Below are positions 1 through 11,494 of a stretch of DNA of 64,000 nucleotides, one piece after another. The notes under the pieces are model-generated. The model saw only the letters and a list, made by a program, of their open reading frames with translations, did no database searches and was not told the origin of the DNA. A program made the translations under genes and the position numbers. The stretch comes from Nymphaea colorata (Eukaryota; Streptophyta; Magnoliopsida; Nymphaeales; Nymphaeaceae): positions 5,030,972 to 5,094,971 of the forward strand of contig NC_045146.1 of the NCBI RefSeq assembly GCF_008831285.2, in the 5' to 3' direction. Numbering within the stretch: position 1 is the first letter of the stretch; the number at the start of each line of letters is the position of its first letter.

Positions 1-861
1 AAGCCGAAGTATTTTTTGGGAATTGAAATTGCTCGATCTAACCAAGGTATCTATTTATCGCAACAAAAATATGCATTGGATATTATACATGAGGCAGGGC
101 TACTTGGAGCGAAACCAATGGAATTTCCAATGGAGCAGCACCACGGATTAGAAGTTGATCAAGGAGAGCTCATTAAAAATCCTACATATTATCGACGTTT
201 AGTTGGAAGATTGATTTATCTTAGTATTACACGGCCTGACATACAATTTGTTGTCCATATGTTAAGTCGCTTCATGCAACAACCACGTCTCCCACATCTT
301 CATGCAGCTCTTAGGGTCGTTCGTTATCTCAAGCTCAATCCAGGCCAAGGGATTATGATGAGCAAACACAACAACATGCAATTAAGTGCGTTTTGTGACT
401 CTGATTGGGCAGCATGTAAACAAACGCGACGTTCAGTCACTGGCTACTGTGTGTTCCTCGGTTCAATTCCTATTTCATGGAAGACTAAGAAACAACAAAC
501 AGTCTCTAGATCTTCTACAGAAGCTGAATATAGGGCAATGGCGAACGTCGTATGTGAAGTAACTTGGTTAAGGAACTTGTTGGATGATTTTCAAGTAATT
601 CATACCTCTCCTGTTACAGTCTATTGTGATAATCAAGCAGCCTTACATATTGCGGCAAATCCAGTCTTTCATGAGCGTACAAAACATATTGAACTGGATT
701 GCCATGTTGTTCGCGAGAAACTCCTACAAGGCATGGTTCGGACATGTTATGTTAGAAGCAAAGACCAGCTTGCAGATTTATTTACTAAAGCTCTAAGACG
801 AGAAGCGTTTCAACATCTCATAAGCAAACTGGGCATCAAAAATCTTTACGCTCCAGTTTGA
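1..861 (+). CDS. Ty1/copia polyprotein, C-terminal part (end of reverse transcriptase and RNase H), 5' truncated by window edge
   Basis: The frame is open from base 1 and ends at TGA 859-861, about 286 codons, so the true start lies outside the window. The first residues (KPKYFLGIEIARS) match the part of copia reverse transcriptase just after the catalytic YVDD box. RNase H follows with its usual acidic blocks: CDSDWA near 400, STEAEYRAMA near 520 and YCDNQAAL near 625. The end of pol is marked by RTKHIELDCHVVRE and KDQLADLFTKAL. No stop or frameshift interrupts it, unlike every other retroelement in the window, so this copy is probably younger. A polypurine tract and LTR follow at once. In the family, this part copies element RNA into DNA and removes the RNA strand inside the virus-like particle. 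Confidence 0.93.
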   Translation, partial: KPKYFLGIEIARSNQGIYLSQQKYALDIIHEAGLLGAKPMEFPMEQHHGLEVDQGELIKNPTYYRRLVGRLIYLSITRPDIQFVVHMLSRFMQQPRLPHLHAALRVVRYLKLNPGQGIMMSKHNNMQLSAFCDSDWAACKQTRRSVTGYCVFLGSIPISWKTKKQQTVSRSSTEAEYRAMANVVCEVTWLRNLLDDFQVIHTSPVTVYCDNQAALHIAANPVFHERTKHIELDCHVVREKLLQGMVRTCYVRSKDQLADLFTKALRREAFQHLISKLGIKNLYAPV

Positions 862-868
862 GGGGGAG
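860..868 (+). other. Polypurine tract of copia element
   Basis: A purine run (gagggggag) overlaps the pol stop codon and lies directly before a TGTGAAGAG LTR start. This is the normal plus-strand primer position in copia elements. Confidence 0.8.
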
Positions 869-1188
869 TGTGAAGAGCTGGACACATGGCAGACCGTTGG
901 CATGAGACACCCACACATGCCGTTGTCAAGAGCTGGACCATGGCTGACCGTTGGCATGAGAGACACGACATACATAGAAATGCCATACATAGAAATTTTG
1001 TAATAAAAATCAATTCTTACCATTCTCAACCTAGACGTTAACAATCTAAACGTTAACATTAGAGACGTTGGGAATCATTGTATATATTCAGTCTTGCACT
1101 CTTTTGTAAAGTAATTCAAATTATTACAATCATTCAACGCCTTCCTCTATCGCCACTCTCCTTCTCTCACGGTGCTTGGCTTCTAACA
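869..1188 (+). repeat. 3' LTR of the copia element
   Basis: The LTR starts with TGTGAAGAG after the polypurine tract and most likely ends at ...TTCTAACA, giving about 320 bp with TG...CA ends. It contains a TATA-like tgtatatatt near 1079. U3 holds an internal direct repeat with a period of 55 bp (874-908 and 929-963, agagctgga...gaccgttggcatgaga). The 5' LTR is outside the window, so the right end and target duplication cannot be confirmed by pairing. Confidence 0.75.
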
Positions 1189-2840
1189 CAAACTTTACTA
1201 AACATATACAATACCCTTGTTACATATTATCCAGTTTTCGCCCAAGAAAAACCCAAACACAAAGTTATGTCAGACTTACCTTCTCTCTCTAGTTAAAGTT
1301 AAAATGCATTATAAAAATTTATGACCCAATCCAGCCGAGTTGCCGTGTCAACTCTCTGACCCTCTGCTCTGGTGACTCAGTCTATCGACAGAACGTGAGT
1401 TTCATGCAACCAAACATGCTTGCTTTGAAGGTCAAACCATGTCAATCTTCTAGATATATCTAAAGTATGGCCAATCTGTTGACTCTTATTCTGGCATCAG
1501 TTTGCCGCAAAGTTAGTTGGCAAACTCGTGACTGAAACTTAGATTGGTAAATGACTGGGTCAATGAGTTGACTCGTGGACTCGATCGAGTTTTAAAATAA
1601 CTTGAATCGGGTGAGGTCAAGTCAAGGCTGAGTTAGGCCGATTCAGAGTCAAGGGCAAGTCGGAGCAAGTCAAGACGAATCATGGCCGAGAGTTAGGTCA
1701 ACCTTGACTCGTGGCCAGGTTTTCTGGCGATCCAAACTGACTCGGGTGATTCTCAAGCGAACTCGGTGAGTCAGCCAACTATGGTTTGCCGAGCCCGACA
1801 CAGCGCCCCCATAGAATATTGATGTTATGGAGGGGGTTCTCTGCAGGGTTGATGCTGGATCGAGCCAATGGATTAATCTGTTTGGTCCAGATCTTGCATG
1901 CACTAGTAGCAGGTCTCACCGCAAGCAAGAGGCTGTCGAATAGACCAGCACTGTTCTTTACCCAACGCATCAAATTGGGCAATTGTTATTTCAATTTAGG
2001 CTCTTTTTCTGATGCTTCTTAGTTAGCCATCTATACAGTTTTCCTTTTCTCTGTTTCTCTTCACAGGAAAATTCCTAGCTTCTTCCTCCTGCAACCTAAA
2101 ACCTTTATGGACTATCATATTTAATCATGGTAAAGAATGAAAGTTAAAATTCTGGCTTCCTTGGATGGTAATGGGTTAATTAATTTTTGCTAAGCTAGAT
2201 ATTTTTCTCTGCTTGTAATGTAGTTCGAAGTAAAATAGTAGGATGAGCACAACAAAGAACGTGTGATATGCCCTTAGTTGACGTATATTGTACAGGACTA
2301 TTTCTCCAACAAAGGTCTTGCATGTATATGGATCACATCTGATCAAATTACTTTAAAAAATTCGGACATGGAAACAGTTTAACCTCTGATTAAGAAATTG
2401 GGTTGTATTCAAATTTTAAAAATGAGATCCGATTGATGAATTTGGATACAGATTCAGTTTTAAATCAATAATGCTTTTATTAAGACATGAATTCAAATCC
2501 GAGTTCAGTTTAAAATAAATATCATAAATCACATACCCATCATCTCGAAAGTCCATTCTTATTATAACTTGGCTCAAATTAGAATATGCATTTAAAAGTT
2601 GGAATTCAGATTCAGATGTGAAAATAAAAGCTAGATTTAGATCAAATTTCTTTAGGATTTGGATATTATATAAGGTTTTGCTTCATTTGAACCAAATCCA
2701 AACATATAAACATTCAAAAAGTCCGATATAGTAAAAAGGTACGTCCCACTTGAATCCAATCTGTTGTCATTCCAAATTTAGTAGCTAAAACCTTAACTCG
2801 ATAAAATGAAAAGAAGGTTCCAATAGCAATATAGGTACCA
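1189..2840. other. Intergenic, no gene seen; gagtca/actcg-rich stretch
   Basis: No convincing coding frame. From about 1320 to 1800 the sequence is unusually rich in short gagtcaactcg / gactcg words on both strands, as in decayed plant non-autonomous repeats. From about 2300 to 2700 it is AT-rich with repeated gattcagtt / aattcaaat words. I cannot assign either part to a named family. Confidence 0.5.
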
Positions 2841-3539
2841 ATATTTCTGCATATTTTGGTTGGGATTCTCATACAAGTCATATTACTGGTCTTCCCATGG
2901 CTAAGTATTTTGTTCCTCAAACTACTTCAAAGACTTGTGCTGAACCTAAGAGTTAAAAGATCCATGGCGGGTCTTGTCATTACATTTTCCTCACTCCTTC
3001 TTGAAGAGTTGAGGACAATTGTCCTAATTTTGCTGATGTTGGCCTTTGTGCCATCTATTCATGTACATCTCTCCATGTTTTATTCTGACATAGCTATTAA
3101 ACAAAAAAGAAAAAAAAAACTTATGTGCTTATGATCTCTCCATATCACTACACAAAGTCGTGGAAACTAGTGGATTTTTCCTTTCATCCGAGCTGAAGCG
3201 GGATATATACAACCCCACGGTGAACGGAAATGTTGTGCATGTCGATTAATCATCTGCCATAGCCGACGTGTTGTAAGTGAATCAGAAGCTGAATCGGCAC
3301 ACGTCTGGGATCATGGTGAATCGGTGGGTGGAGTCGATAGACAAGAATGACCTAAGGAGGACGGCAGGTATGATTGCAACAATTTGCATGCTAAGGCGGT
3401 GATGATCAATATACGAAGTGTTGCAAAGTCATTTTTCAAGTAAAGCGACTAGAGGTGGCAAAGTTCATCGGTCGGCAAGCAAGCAAATGTTGGTTAAGGG
3501 TCCTGAGAGCGAGTTCCGTATAACCTGCTTCAAAAGTTT
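2841..3539. other. Intergenic; short unassigned Cys-containing frame
   Basis: Between about 2930 and 3060 one plus frame reads through short Cys-rich pieces (for example IHGGSCHYIFLTPS, then DNCPNFADVGLCAIYSC) broken by TAA and TGA. It may be a gene fragment, but I do not recognise it. Nothing else is supported here. Confidence 0.2.
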
Positions 3540-3765
3540 GCAGCAGAGGAAACGGATCTCGTCGTCAAGGAAAAGGGAGCAGAATGTCGTTGGTCAGAGA
3601 AAGTGGAGCCATCAAGTAAGAGGAAGCATGTTCTCGTCGTCAAGGAAAACGGAGCAGAATGTCGTTGGTCAGAGCAATTGGAGTCATCAAGTAGGAGGGA
3701 GCATGTTCTCGTCGTCAAGGAAGAGGGAGCAGAAGGTCATTGGTCAGAGCGAAAAGAGGCGGTAA
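3540..3765 (+). repeat. 75-bp tandem repeat, three copies
   Basis: The word ctcgtcgtcaagg recurs at 3558, 3633 and 3708, an exact 75-bp period, and the units between are nearly identical. Because 75 is a multiple of three, an open frame from 3418 to 3765 carries the array as 25-residue repeats of the type SSSRKREQNVVGQ...WSHQV. The product would be basic and Ser-rich. There is no promoter, splice or homology evidence that it is a gene, and the neighbouring frame is also open. Confidence 0.85.
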
Positions 3766-3834
3766 ACGTTCACAGCAGAGCGAATGGAGTCCACCGGCCG
3801 GAGAAAGTAATTACTGTAACAGATTTAGGTGGTT

Positions 3835-4340
3835 TCATTCAGGTTGATCCCACCCCTTTCATTAGCTCAGACCCCTTTCATTATGCTAGACATTGTAGGA
3901 CACATTATAACTTGTTCCAACACGTTATTTGATCCCTCTTGCTTCAATATCTCATATCCTTTTGCTTATGTCAGATGTTGTACGCATGTTATTATTTTAT
4001 ACCACTTTCGTTCTCTTAGACAAGTTATTTGTTACCTTCCGTTTTGTTATTTGATTATCGCATATTCCTATGACTCTATAGACGTGCTGCTATCTTACAC
4101 CCCTTTTGTTATCTTATTATCTCATATCTAATTGTTTATTTTCTATATTGTCTTATTATTTTGCTGCCCTTTCGTATCTCGTTATCTTATACCCCTTTTG
4201 TTATCTTAGACCTGTTGTTCATCTCACACTCTTTGTATGTGTTGTTATCTTGTACTCTTTTTCATTTTAGACTCATTATTTGGTCCTTCCATTTTTGTTC
4301 TCATACCCCATCATTATGTCAGATGCTACTTAGACACTAT
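3835..4340. repeat. Degenerate pyrimidine-rich tandem repeat
   Basis: Phrases such as gttatcttata / ccccttttgttatctta / catcttagac recur many times with irregular spacing of about 30-60 bp. The open frames at 3829-4131 and 4161-4442 are a by-product of this T-rich repeat. Confidence 0.6.
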
Positions 4341-6540
4341 CTCATGATTTTTTTTCTTCTGCGAATCAATCATGTCTACTTCTTCAAGCCTTATGAAAGA
4401 ATTCTACACCGATCGTCCATTGTACGGCATCTGTTGGTGTAAAGTTGAACAACACATTGGACTAAACACAAAAAACATAGTTCAAGATGGATTGATAGTT
4501 GTGGACGATTAGTTGGTAGAATCAACAAAAGGGATGCCACTTGAAGCTTTTGTTGCGATAGTGGCTAGGGCACTGAAGCTGTTGTTGCAGCAGAGGTGGA
4601 GAAGCAGCATGAAGGGAAAAAAATGAGGAGGAGTAAGTCATGGAAACGATCGAGAAGGCCATTATGGAGAGTTGAGACTTGAGATTGTCGAGGAGAAACG
4701 ATTGTTGGAGGAACCAGAGAAAGCAGTCGTACAACCTGCGATAATTAGAGGAGAAGTTACAAGAGTGCAATGAGCTGTAGATGTCCATAAGGTAGCTGCA
4801 CCAAAAATTAAAGGTGCCAGGCAAAGAAAAATAAAGTTTAAGAAATTTATGACAAGTAATTATAGTTAAAGTCTCTGTGTTGGATAATGTCATTGACACT
4901 GGTATTGTCTAGGTTGTTGTTCTATGGCTCTTTGGAAATCCAATGGAGGCCGTTGTATGCCCTAGCACAGAATTGAGGCCCTTGGACAAACACATTATGT
5001 TCGATGAATTTGAGATGGGAGGCCCTTGGACAAACACATTATATTCATGGAAACCCTATGTTGGGAACATCCAGCTACAAGTTGGGAGGAAAGAGCAGTA
5101 GTCTTATTGGATTAATAGATTCAAAGTTCGAGAACGTTATTGGTTTCAAGGAAAAGTTGATGTTAATCATTGTGACGGTGCTACAATAAAAATGACAGCA
5201 TGCAAAGCATATTGCACCCTCATAGGAAGCAGAGCAAGTATGAGGTCCTTACTTGTTTATTTATTTGGCTTGGGACTATTTAGTGACAATTCATGCTCAA
5301 GAAAATTTGGATTAGATGCACAACTACTTATGGGGAAAGCTGTGCTTGAACATTTGTACAGCCAGCAAGAGCAATTTAAAAGTGGGGCTACATCCGTGGA
5401 AGGATTTTGGTTGTTGATACAGGTATAGATAGTGTGTTTATTAGATAATTTAATTGCAAAAAGGACTATCATTCATCTTGTAATATCTTTACTTGCTCTG
5501 CAATTCTAGATGAGGAAGTGCATACCTTCTATTAGACTTGTTGTTAACCATTCATTTTCAAAGGCATGACCATTACATGCACAGTAGAGAGGTATCAGTT
5601 AAAGAGATTACACTGATGCAGATGCATCAAGGTCAATCATATTGAATCTTCATATGGAAGAGGTATGTTTAGCAAATAGTGTTTAATATTTTGCTCAACA
5701 AGGATGTTGGAATACTTGTGTACTGTGCATGAGCCCATTTATGTTTAGGTTTGGTTTAGACCATACAGTGTTTGAAAAGATTAAGATTGGAATATCATAA
5801 AAGCGCTTAACCTATCATCTAGAGATCTCTTGTTGTTCTGCATGAACAAGGTAGAATTGCAACATAACAACTGAGTTCTCATGCAACGTAGTTTAGGCCA
5901 GTCGAATTTGCAGCCACCTCAGCCCTACACTGAAGTGAAGAATAAAAACTGCTTTTAGAGCTAAAATGGATTGACAATCATTGTTTCAGAATGAACTCCA
6001 TAACTAGTTCTGTCAGGGTAAGACGGCTGTTGCTTACCACAGCGAGGGGTTTGCACCAAAGTACCATGAGAGGTATTGGAATGTAGTGTGTCCTTGTAGC
6101 CCTAAAAGCTCTTTGTTCGAGTTTCCTCCTCGTCAATCACCATCCACAGCAGTAGGAGATTTTTCACCTCCATTATCATCCACACATGGAGAAATTTGTC
6201 TGCGTCCATTGCCATCCACAGATGCCCATCCTGTCCCATCATCATCATCATTACTATCACCCACACTAACTCTGTGAAGCGCATGCTTGGAGGGATAGCA
6301 AACAAAGCTATAAGCATATTGGCAGGGAGATCTGAAGCAAACAAGCCCAACACAATGCAGGGACTGCAAACGAGCGTCCTATCGTTGATGGGGAAGACAA
6401 ATTGCTAGTAGCAATAAAGACAGTGAGTAGGCATATTATTGTTTGACTAGCAAAATCAACACATTGAATCATAAACATAAAACGACATGAATAGGATGAT
6501 CGATAATAAATGTATTTAATTAATAACCACTGTCCTTATT
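4341..6540. other. Intergenic, no gene recognised
   Basis: Several short frames exist, but none has recognisable motifs. A 22-bp segment (ggcccttggacaaacacatt...) occurs twice, at about 4977 and 5021, a local duplication with 44-bp spacing. Confidence 0.45.
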
Positions 6541-6922
6541 GGCTTGCTTTAATGTCTATTAACAATATGAGATAATGACCATGTGTCCATGGTGTGAGAT
6601 AAGATAAGGCTTCTTAATAATAGTGAGGACCGTTTGTGAATATGTGAGATAAAAAAATGTCTATCAGTGGTGTAAGGTAAGACTACTTAAAAATGGTGAG
6701 GATTGTCTGTTGATGGTGTAAGATAATAAGTGTTTGCTAATGGTGTAAGATAACAAGTCTTTATTAATGGTGTGAGATAAAATAAAGGCTTTTAAATAAT
6801 TATAAGGACCATCTATGAATTATATGAAACAAAAAATCTGTCTTAATTGTGTAAGATAATGATTACTTAAAAATGGTGAGGACAATTTATTAATAGTGTT
6901 GAGATAATGAATGTTTGTGAAT
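6541..6922. repeat. Degenerate minisatellite (ggtgtgagataa type)
   Basis: Words such as ggtgtgagataa, ggtgtaagataa and atggtgaggac recur about every 35-60 bp through this stretch, with many substitutions. It ends exactly where the inverted LTR fragment begins. Confidence 0.65.
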
Positions 6923-8317
6923 TGAGAAATTGGGGTGGGCTAAGCAAGGGCTTGAGTCTACTAGATTCATGATTGTGTATGAACAGCTAACTTAGGTTCA
7001 TATGGCTCCTAATTTAGGTTTTTATGAAAAATATGTGCATGATGAAAAATGACCAAAATACCTTTATATGTGATTTTGAGTTGAAACATGTTCAAATAAG
7101 GAGATTGGTTCAAAGGTTCCAGGAAACTAAGAAAGTCATAGACTAAGTTATATGTCCCCTACACCCTATGTTTTTGTAGATGAATATTGCTCAAAAAGGA
7201 ATAACTGTTTTATCTCTATGTGTAATTCTAGAGTTCTGATTGAGTTTTCTCGATCTAACTAAACTAGCTTGTGGGTCAATTTCTAAATCCGCTCTAGTTA
7301 AAATTTTACTGAAAAATTCCTCTCGAATTGTTTTAAAAATCAAATTTTCACAATTTACCAAGCCATAAATGTCATATTTATAAAGTAAAACCGAGGAGGG
7401 CTATAAAAATCTTATTTTAATTAGACCATTCACTAGTGGAGCAGGAGATCTTTGGATAACCTACTTAACCATAAGGATATGTTGAAAGGTTGGAAAAAGT
7501 TGATCTAATTCTGCTAAATTGAGTTAGATAGTAGTTTGCAGAGTGTAGCAAGTATTATGAATGAGCTTCATAGTCATTGAAACTGAATTGAACTCCAATT
7601 AGAATTAATGAACTCAAATCAAACTAAATGAAAATTGACTTATGCATAACAAATATGAACCTAGATCGGTTTTAACTCACTCTATCGGGTTGAGCTCAAA
7701 TTCAGCTCAAATCCTAAAAATATGTGAGAGAAAAAAACACATAATTGAATTGAACTCAAATTGACATTAATGAACTTGAACTGAACCAAAGGAACCTAGC
7801 ATGATTTCAATTCACTATATCATATTGAACTCAAATACAACTCAAACTCTTGAAAACATGAGAAAAAAAAGAGTTCAGTATTGAATTGAACTCAAATCAT
7901 GATGAATGAACTCAAACCAAACTAAAGGAAGAATGATTTGTACATATGATCCTAACATGGTTTCAGTTCACTCTATTAGGCTGAGTACAAACACATAGTT
8001 TTAAGTTCAGGTGAGCTTATTTGAGTTATGTGGGGGCTAACTTCTGGCTGGGATAACCCTATATGCAGTTGAAAAATGACCTAATAGGTCAAATGTTAAG
8101 CGATTCTTGAAAATTTGGTGAAAATTCCTTTTTTCTAGTCAAGATGCTAGGATGCTGGGGTAAAATGGTAATTTCTAGGTTATGTGATCTAGGTCTAGGT
8201 GCTCAATGCTAAAATAAAATGTGCTTTTTTGGTTCAAATAATCCTTCTTAAAATTTGAAATCTCAAGGTGGAGGGTAAAATGGTTATTTAGACTTATAAA
8301 AACTCTAGGTGTTCATA
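6923..8317 (-). repeat. Inverted first half of a gypsy-type LTR
   Basis: Read on the minus strand, this stretch matches 18189-20236 over its whole length. It starts TATGAACACC (8317 downward; TGTGAACACC in the other copy), then contains three roughly 150-bp tandem units (7580-8030), the 'Tttatggcttggtaaatt' segment, the 'aactctagaattacacat' segment and the 'cattttt-catcatgcacatat' segment. Similarity stops at AATTTCTCA (6923). The other copy is longer because it carries extra tandem units. No coding capacity. Confidence 0.85.
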
Positions 8318-9768
8318 GGCCGACTTCACCTTATGTTGTAGAGAGATATGAGACATAAAAATATAAGCAAATCTAGAATGAGAATATATATGTATGTCAT
8401 CTATATTACTGTTTGGATACTAACCCACTAACGAGTTACACCAACAATAGAGCATGTCAATTTCTTAATAGAAAGATGATTATAGTGCTATGCTCAATCC
8501 ACTTATATACTATCATGGACGAGACCCAGGCCAAACTTTTTATTAGCTCAAAGTAAATTATAATTAGCAAGACATAAAGCTAAAAAAGTACTTGATCTTA
8601 ATAAATGATTTGAAAGATTTTTGCATTCAAAAAAATGAGGTAATGTATCTATTTCACAAGATGATCTATAAAAGACAACCAAATCTGTAGATGAGTCAAA
8701 TTTGGTACAAAACCAATAGAAAAACAGGTGTATAGCTCAGTTTTTCTTAATGACAAGCGAGAAAAATATGGGATTATGATCCAAGCTCAAAACCAGATCC
8801 AATTGGATGTTATAAATATGAAATTTTGTTTTCTCAATGTTGCTTTCATAGAATGTGCTATCTTGTTTTTGTTAGGACATGAAAGCGCAATAACAAGTTC
8901 AAAACATGAGATCATGCATAGTAGAATGAGATTAGGATTGAGACTATGACTTAAAACATTGTAATTGTACAACATTAGCTTTTGCAGATGTTTTTATAAA
9001 CTAGATCATATTAATTTAACATTAAAGGAGTTTGTCACATTTTTTTCATGTACAAGCCATTTTACTAAGCTCGTCAAATGTGAAACAAGCTCACCATAGC
9101 CTCTCATGGAATTAAAACACCAAATCCAACATAGATTAGCTAAAATACAACCTATGGATGCTCTCCTAACAATTTAAGTGGCTTGAGAACGTATCTTTTG
9201 TTGCCTTTTGAAAGGATATTACACTCCATACACAGAGGGAGAGAAAAATTGATAAGAGACTATTATTAAATGTAGAATTGTTATTTGTGCCTTTTGTATT
9301 ATCGTTGTTCAAAGCACTTTAGACCTTTATGCAATTGTCTGAATTTGCAGACGTTTTAGAACGTTGTGAACTTCATCTTTCTAATGGTAGGGAATTACAT
9401 TTCGTACCATTTTCTATTGTGAAAATGTCCTTCAATTTGTTAAAGTAATCACTATGGTTGACAAAATCTGGATTGACAAAGATATGTACTAATTAATGAT
9501 AGTTAATCTAAGGATTGTGTCTTTAACTTAGTATAATAAATATTTTTGCATTAATTTTTCTACGTTATGAATAGGGTTACTCCAAAATATGTGTCTAGGG
9601 TTAAAGATTTTTTGTGCTTAGTTATCTAAAGCAATTCAATTGTAAACCAGAAGATCAGACGTGCGTGTGTGAAGTGTAAGAATTGTTCATTCAAGGCCCT
9701 AGATGATGATCCAGATGGCATTGTTTGTTATGATTTTTTGTGAAAATTACATAAATTAGAGTCATCGT
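8318..9768. other. AT-rich spacer; probably left part of CACTA element 1 and retroelement debris
   Basis: No intact gene. Around 8950-9010 a plus frame gives LAFADVF, which faintly resembles the QLADIFTK end of copia RNase H, but it is too short to call. No CACTA terminus (CACTACAA) was found here for the transposase gene that follows. Confidence 0.3.
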
Positions 9769-11494
9769 GTGGAGCCTTTGTCAATAGAGCATGCAGTAAG
9801 AACAAGTTCATCACGGCCTCAAAAAGATGTTGAGATTCAAGAAATGTTGGGTGATACATTTTCCAATGCTGTCACAGAGGTTGACAATGATGGAAGTGAT
9901 GGTGATTGTTTCAATAGAACCAATGAAGAAACAAATACATTTTATAAACTTTTAAATTATGTTAAGCATGAGTTATATTGAATATGCAAATTCTCAAAGT
10001 TATCATCAGTTGTTCAACTTTACCAAATAAAGTGTATAGGTGAGTAGAGCAATAAAAGCTTTACTATGTTGTTAGAATTTTTAAAAGAACTCCTACCAGA
10101 TGGAAATTTGGTGACACCATCTTATTAGGAGGTGCAAAAGATTATTGGTGATTTAGGTTTAAAATACAATAAGCTTCATGCTTGTCCAAATGAGATTGTA
10201 TGTTATATTGGAAAGATATTGCAAAAAAAAAAGGTTTGTGACATTTGTGGTGCTTCAAGATGGAAAGTGTTTGAAGGTAACAATCATAATGATAATATAG
10301 ATAAGGTACAAGGTGAAAGAAGCAAAATTCTCATAAAAATGATGTACTTTCCTCTAATTCCAAGACGTCTAAACCTATTCCCATGAAAGTGATGTTGTAC
10401 TTTCCTCTAGGAGGGGTGCATCAAAGATGAAATTTTATGATGACCAGTAGATTCAAAAATCATTTGATAAAAAAAAAACATTTTGTTTCCTTCTGACCCT
10501 TGTAATCTAATGTTTGGTTTAGAGTCTGATGGCTTTAATCTATTCAAAATAATGAGTATTAGTCATATCACAGGGCCAATGGTTCTCATACCATATAATT
10601 TGCCTCCATGGTTGGTCATGAAACCAAGCAACACAATATTGAGTGTGTTGATTTTTAGCCTGTCAAGTGTCAAGCCCCAAAAATAGCATAGATATATATT
10701 TTGCAGCCACTAATTGATGAATTGCAAAAGCTATGGGTTGGAGTGAACAGTTATGGCACTTAAAAAAAGATCAAAATGTGTGCTGCACTAATATGAATGA
10801 TCAATGATTTTTTGATATATGCTAATTTATTAGGATGGAGTAGCAAGGGTATATTGGCATGTCTTCAATGTCAATTTGAAACCAACCCAAATTAGTTGAA
10901 AAACATTCAAAAATTTTGTTATGTAGGTCATCGTAAACTTTTACCAATTTTTCACGTGTTTTGCCTTGGCAAGCAAACTTTTGATGTAACTATGAAACTA
11001 CAAGGTGCTCACCTAACTGTTTATAATAGTGACATTCCTTCAAACATGCAATATTTTACAATTGTGTTTGGTAAGAAAACTAATAGAGTTCAATTGCGAT
11101 GTTTGACATTGAATTGGAAGAAAAGAAGTGTATTTCATAATTTGCCATATTGGCAATATAATTTGTTACGACACAATTTAGATGTAATTCACATTGAGAA
11201 GAATGTTTGTTATAATATTCTTCATACATTGTTGAATATAGATGGAAAATTTAAAGATTTTAAAAAAACTAGATTAGATCTGGCGGATATGAATATCAGA
11301 CACTCACTTCATCTAACTGGGATGTCAAAATTCCAATAAAGCTTGTTGATGCTTCATTTCAATAATTAGGAATGAGAAAAAAAAGACCCCTAATGGATTT
11401 GTGTCAAAAATTTCATGAAGTGTGAATTTAAAAGAAATGAAAATATTGGGTCTTAAAGGCCATGATTTTTATATTTGATGCACAATTTTCTTCC
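9769..11494 (+). pseudogene. CACTA (En/Spm) TNP2-like transposase pseudogene, copy 1, 3' truncated
   Basis: Three open pieces in different frames follow the order of plant TNP2-type transposases. The N-terminal part (9769-9981) has IQEMLGDTF and FYKLLNYVKHELY. The next block (10132-10386) has LGLKYNKLHACPNE and the zinc-finger-like VCDICGASRWK. The third (10483-10686) has FGLESDGFN and PYNLPPWLVMK. The catalytic-region block (10896-11339) has WKKRSVFHNLPYW, RHNLDVIHIEKNVCYN and RLDLADMNIRHSLH. Homology continues in broken frames to about 11494 (GHDFYI and the codons after it) and is cut there by an LTR fragment. Stops lie between the blocks, including a TAG in the link before 10132. In live elements this protein binds and cuts the CACTA ends. 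This copy cannot encode it. Confidence 0.9.

Noticed and set aside
3147-3170. CACTACACAAAG, possible CACTA terminus
   Set aside because: It deviates from CACTACAA after seven bases and no subterminal repeats follow.
4522-4899. 125-codon minus-strand ORF
   Set aside because: No recognisable motif; the sequence is low in informative residues and the plus strand has equally open pieces.
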